In this document: one piece after another, positions 6,899-9,937 of the stretch
How the letters are laid out: each line of letters opens with the position of its first letter
Numbering within the stretch: position 1 is the stretch's first letter
Source: Mucilaginibacter sp. UBA4741
Lineage (GTDB): Bacteria > Bacteroidota > Bacteroidia > Sphingobacteriales > Sphingobacteriaceae
Assembly (NCBI GenBank): GCA_002403905.1
Contig: DHIR01000278.1
Span: 13,922-23,858 of the forward strand
Length of the DNA stretch: 9,937 nt
Direction of reading: 5' to 3'
Position numbers and translations under genes: made by a program
The notes under the pieces: model-generated
What the model saw: only the letters and a program-made list of their open reading frames with translations
Database searches by the model: none
Told to the model about the DNA's origin: nothing

Positions 6899-7822
6899 TT
6901 ATGCAATAGTAATACCTTTTGATGGATATACACGGCTGTGGTCATCAATAATTACACAACCTATCTGGTTTAATTGGTTTATCAGGTAAATACCGGCGTT
7001 AACACCAATGGTCATTACAGGTGTAGCCATGGCATCGGCAAATTCGGCAGTTGGGCTAATTATGCTTACGCTTTTAATTTCGCTCACGGTAAAGCCATTT
7101 TTTGCTTTACCGGTGCTTAGTTTTTTATCTGTTATGGTAGCATATTTTTCAACGTTTACAGATGTAGCTACAGCCATATTGGTTATATCCATATCAGCAA
7201 ATGGTTGAGCCTGCTGGCGCGGGTCGGCAGTGGCAACGGTCCACGGCTCCATATCAGGTTGTAACCCCCAGGTAAGCAGGTCGCCGCCGGCATTGATAAC
7301 GCCATTGCTTACGCCCTCTAATTGTAATATATATTTTGCTCTATCAGCGGCGTAACCTCTGCTGTTTGCGCCAAAGCCAATACGCATACCTTTTTCTTTT
7401 AAAAATACGGTAGTAGCTGTAGCATCCAACACTACATCTTTATAGTTTACAGTAGTATAAGTTGCAACCGCTGTATCGTTATGGTCGTCAGTTTTATCGG
7501 CAGAGTAATAGGTAATATCAAACGCGCCGTAAGTAAGCTCTGATATTTGTAGAGAACGGTCTATCAGTTTATAAATCTCGGCACTAACTTTTACCGGTTT
7601 TTTACCCGCGTTACGGTTAATGGTATTTACTTCGCTATCCTCGCTAAAAGTACTCAGCAATTTCTCAACCCTGTTAATTTCGGCAATGGCGCTATTAATA
7701 CGCTCGCCGGCCCAAACAGGATCATTCCCTACCACACTAATTTCAAACTTATTTCCCATCAGGCGCATTTCGCGTCTGTATATGGTTAAGTTATTTGCTA
7801 ATACCTTCTTTAGAGCCAGCAT
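6899..7822 (-). CDS. ApbE-family FAD:protein FMN transferase-like protein, divergent, no signal peptide
   Basis: ApbE enzymes attach FMN covalently to a threonine of target flavoproteins using FAD and Mg2+. Family features, numbered from the preferred ATG at 7822-7820: MGNKFEISVVG near the N-terminus, RVEKLLSTFSEDSEVNTIN, GAFDITY, IGFGANSRGYAAD, VINAGGDLLTWG and ADAMATPVMTIG, whose Asp and Thr match the metal-binding DxxAT motif. Total length is 307 residues, normal for the domain. The frame could start at TTG (7846) after a stop at 7849-7847, but ATG is more likely, and neither gives a signal peptide or lipobox, unlike most periplasmic ApbE lipoproteins. Two usual signatures are altered: the GxxxKG lysine is Arg (NSRG), and the HIxDPxTG segment reads ATITDKKLSTG, lacking the His and Pro. 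It is either a cytoplasmic variant or a homologue with altered activity. No flavoprotein target is in the window. A weak 6-bp hairpin follows the stop. Confidence 0.85.
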   Translation of the reverse strand: MLALKKVLANNLTIYRREMRLMGNKFEISVVGNDPVWAGERINSAIAEINRVEKLLSTFSEDSEVNTINRNAGKKPVKVSAEIYKLIDRSLQISELTYGAFDITYYSADKTDDHNDTAVATYTTVNYKDVVLDATATTVFLKEKGMRIGFGANSRGYAADRAKYILQLEGVSNGVINAGGDLLTWGLQPDMEPWTVATADPRQQAQPFADMDITNMAVATSVNVEKYATITDKKLSTGKAKNGFTVSEIKSVSIISPTAEFADAMATPVMTIGVNAGIYLINQLNQIGCVIIDDHSRVYPSKGITIA

Positions 7823-7934
7823 AATCCAGTCTTTTATATTCAACAACTAAATTAGTGTCGCTTTATGAAAACAAGATGAAAAGCCGATTATTATAAACGT
7901 AAAAAACTGCCGTAACAGAACCTTTACAAAAAGA

Positions 7935-9593
7935 TTATTTACAAACCGAAAAAGGATATATAGTTGCTCCCTCGCCCATTAAAACCTGTTGATTGTCTTT
8001 ATAATTGCCAGAGGTAACATCTTTTGATGGGTCGAGTTTAGAATAATTAATACCCAGCAAACTGCTTAGGGTATAAATTACATTCTCAGACGATATCTTA
8101 GCGTTTTTATGCAGCCTAAGGTTTGATATTTTATCGGGGTATTGTTGCTGCAGTTTTGTCGAATACCATATAAACAAAGGTATATGTGCTACATATGTTG
8201 AAGGCGGCAAGCCGTTTATATGATAATTATAATGCTTGCTATTGTCTAACAGATCTTCTCCATGATCAGAGATATAAGTTACTGCCGAAATAACATTTAA
8301 CTTATTGGCTACACTAATTACGCTATCAATTACAGCATCACTGTAAGCAATGGTATTATCATAAGTGTTTACCAGTACATTTCTCTTTGTCAGATCGTTA
8401 ACTCTGGATTTTACGGTAGTGTTGCTTGGTTTAAATACCTCATAATCTGGCGAATACCTATCTGCATAGTCATAATGGCTACCCATGGTGTGTATAATAA
8501 TAAATTTCTTATCGCCGGGCTGCTTTATGATTTTATTTAAAGTATCTAATAAGTTCATATCCTTATCATGATGCTTATCCTGCATCATGCGGTATTGGTG
8601 CTGAGACTCTAAAGCGTGTACGCCAATATTGCCTGTATCGCCCGGCTGATCTGTTATGAAATAGGTATTAAATCTGGCTTCGTCAAAAACGCCGAATATG
8701 CCTTTCCTTTTAACATGCTCATCAAAATTAACTGCACCAACCCCCGTTAAAATTAACGGAACAGACCGTTCTGTTACGTAAGCGCCTGTGGCAACATTAT
8801 TAAAAGAAATAAGGTTAGTTCTTTTAGATAAGCGTGGTGATGTGTTCCTGGAATAGCCATTAACGCCCCAGTGGTCATACCTGCTGCTTTCGCCTATAAT
8901 TAATATCACTATCTGCTGCTTGTTATGAACTGATGAATCTTGTTTTGCATCAAATTTAAAAGCGTCTCTATATGGTTTGGAGCTTTCAATTAAGCTGTTT
9001 TCTTGTACATACCTGTTAACCCCTTTTATCATACTAGTGGGGAATATATTATTGAAACTGGTTCTGGCAGTATTATAATAAGTCATACTGCTGTGTTTCA
9101 TATCCAGAAACGGAAATAACAGCACCACAACTAAACTAATGCCCGATATAGAGAATGCTAATTTAGATGCAATAACTTTGGGGCACCTTGAATATAGAAA
9201 GATTAAGATAGCCAGATAAATAGCCCAAATTAATATTAAAGGCATGTAATAGTGCTTTAGCAGCTCCATTACCTCGTAACGGTTAGTATTGAGGAACAGT
9301 AGGGTAAGGTCTGAAGATACGGCTGAGTTAAACGATAAAATATATAACAGGTTTAACGGTATAAGCAAATATATGGGGATAAGTATAAGCAGGTATATTT
9401 TAATGTTTTTTTGGAATATAAAAACCGGTAATAAAAATATGGCCAGGAACCATGAAAATATCACAATGGCCTGCAAATATTCGCCAATTACAATTTGATG
9501 AACAAGCTCTGAAATAGGGATTAAGGCTATTATTGCGAAAAATGCGATTACAAAAGTAGGTTTGTTTTTTGCAGGTAAGCGTTTTGCAGACAT
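7935..9593 (-). CDS. Phosphoethanolamine transferase (EptA/MCR superfamily, sulfatase-fold)
   Basis: A 552-residue inner-membrane enzyme. Five membrane helices occupy about 12-32, 41-60, 66-86, 117-136 and 145-163, then a periplasmic sulfatase-type catalytic domain runs from about 225. Seen motifs: IGESSRYDHWGVNGYSRNTSP with metal ligand Glu235; VTERSVP with Thr274 in the position of the phosphoethanolamine-accepting threonine (Thr285 in MCR-1); HTMGSH with His373; NTYDNTIAYSD; SDHGEDLLD with Asp443/His444; and YHINGLP with His458. All expected zinc and substrate residues are present, so it should be active. The family moves phosphoethanolamine from phosphatidylethanolamine to lipid A, core sugars or other envelope acceptors; the acceptor here is unknown. 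Only two cysteines (137 and 551) exist, so the disulfides typical of EptA/MCR catalytic domains are absent. The ATG is at 9593-9591. The upstream region has only a weak TACCTTTA -7-like match. ApbE follows after 112 bases. Confidence 0.93.
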   Translation of the reverse strand: MSAKRLPAKNKPTFVIAFFAIIALIPISELVHQIVIGEYLQAIVIFSWFLAIFLLPVFIFQKNIKIYLLILIPIYLLIPLNLLYILSFNSAVSSDLTLLFLNTNRYEVMELLKHYYMPLILIWAIYLAILIFLYSRCPKVIASKLAFSISGISLVVVLLFPFLDMKHSSMTYYNTARTSFNNIFPTSMIKGVNRYVQENSLIESSKPYRDAFKFDAKQDSSVHNKQQIVILIIGESSRYDHWGVNGYSRNTSPRLSKRTNLISFNNVATGAYVTERSVPLILTGVGAVNFDEHVKRKGIFGVFDEARFNTYFITDQPGDTGNIGVHALESQHQYRMMQDKHHDKDMNLLDTLNKIIKQPGDKKFIIIHTMGSHYDYADRYSPDYEVFKPSNTTVKSRVNDLTKRNVLVNTYDNTIAYSDAVIDSVISVANKLNVISAVTYISDHGEDLLDNSKHYNYHINGLPPSTYVAHIPLFIWYSTKLQQQYPDKISNLRLHKNAKISSENVIYTLSSLLGINYSKLDPSKDVTSGNYKDNQQVLMGEGATIYPFSVCK

Positions 9594-9724
9594 AAATATC
9601 CTATATGGTTTTTAAAGTAAGCAGGGGCGTTTACAGTATATTATTACGACACTAAGTTAGCGTTAAAGGTATCTTTTTTTGTAAATGAAAAGAATATTAT
9701 CATCAAAGCATGGTGGTGTTAAAC

Positions 9725-9937
9725 TTACATCACAAATACTTTGTAATAAATAGCTGCAACTACTGCCGCAAATGTCAGTATTATTGCCCATGAATTTCGC
9801 TTTATATCTACGTCAATTTGCCGGGTTGTGTTTATCTTATAAAAAAGCCAGGCCATTATTCCCAAAGTCGCTCCTCCGCTTAATGCTACAATAATTTTAT
9901 TATTGCTAATATAAATCACCACTATACAGCCTATTGA
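9725..9937 (-). CDS. C-terminal part of a small membrane protein of unknown function (runs off the window)
   Basis: The frame is open from the window edge to the TAA at 9727-9725. Seen: a hydrophobic stretch (KIIVALSGGATLGIMAWLFY), a charged linker (NTTRQIDVDIKRNSW) and a second helix (AIILTFAAVVAAIYYKVFVM) ending at the stop. Two GTG codons at 9922-9917 could start a 65-residue two-helix protein, but no in-frame stop precedes them and codons stay open to 9937, so the true start may lie beyond the window. No family is recognised. It is on the same strand as the phosphoethanolamine transferase, 131 bases upstream, with no evidence of a shared function. Confidence 0.5.
   Translation of the reverse strand, partial: SIGCIVVIYISNNKIIVALSGGATLGIMAWLFYKINTTRQIDVDIKRNSWAIILTFAAVVAAIYYKVFVM

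Noticed and set aside
6607..6909. Plus-strand open frame spanning the upstream region of the two-component operon
   Set aside because: It overlaps the signal peptide region of the small exported protein and the end of the ApbE-like gene, and its product has no coherent features.
7844..7846. TTG start for the ApbE-like gene, adding 8 residues
   Set aside because: It follows a stop codon directly and adds no signal peptide. The ATG at 7822-7820 is a more ordinary start and loses no domain sequence.
7935..9593. Acquired mcr-type colistin resistance gene
   Set aside because: The protein is of the same superfamily but lacks the MCR cysteines, matches its neighbours in base composition, and has no mobile element beside it. 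A native gene is more likely.
9642..9649. TACCTTTA-like -7 element upstream of the phosphoethanolamine transferase
   Set aside because: It misses the final G of TAnnTTTG and has no supporting -33 element.

Overview
The window looks like chromosomal DNA from a Bacteroidota bacterium, most likely Sphingobacteriaceae (a Mucilaginibacter- or Pedobacter-like organism). Four things point there. There are no strong Shine-Dalgarno sequences. Two upstream regions carry TAnnTTTG-type -7 elements. Protein families such as DUF6515, DUF5670 (lmo0937-type) and M61 glycyl aminopeptidases with a PDZ domain are frequent in that group. The intergenic DNA is AT-rich. The assignment rests on protein and promoter style, not on a marker gene. 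I see no phage, insertion sequence, CRISPR array, tRNA or rRNA.

Layout: bases 3-1067 on the plus strand hold the C-terminal part of an M61 metallopeptidase whose start lies before the window. Everything else is on the minus strand. A bidirectional hairpin terminator (about 1083-1117) separates the peptidase from a 51-residue DUF5670 membrane protein (1133-1288). Next come a Ku protein for DNA end joining (1478-2248), an intergenic stretch with a REP-like palindrome and a terminator (2281-2506), and a secreted glycine-rich DUF6515 protein (2542-3282).

A tight four-gene operon follows, transcribed from 6707 down to 3435. It encodes a small exported basic protein, a probable outer-membrane beta-barrel, an OmpR-type response regulator and a sensor histidine kinase. 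The gaps are 23, 8 and 2 bases, and the kinase appears to start at TTG. Upstream on the same strand are an ApbE-type flavin transferase with unusual features (6899-7822), a five-helix phosphoethanolamine transferase of the EptA/MCR superfamily (7935-9593), and the end of a small membrane protein that reaches the window edge (9725-9937).

How they may work together: the exported protein, beta-barrel, regulator and kinase form a likely envelope-sensing unit. The neighbouring lipid A-type phosphoethanolamine transferase recalls the pmrCAB (eptA-RR-HK) arrangement of Enterobacteria, so an envelope-modification circuit is a reasonable hypothesis. The sequence does not prove it, because gaps of 112 and 191 bases leave room for separate promoters. 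Ku, DUF5670 and DUF6515 look like ordinary single genes.
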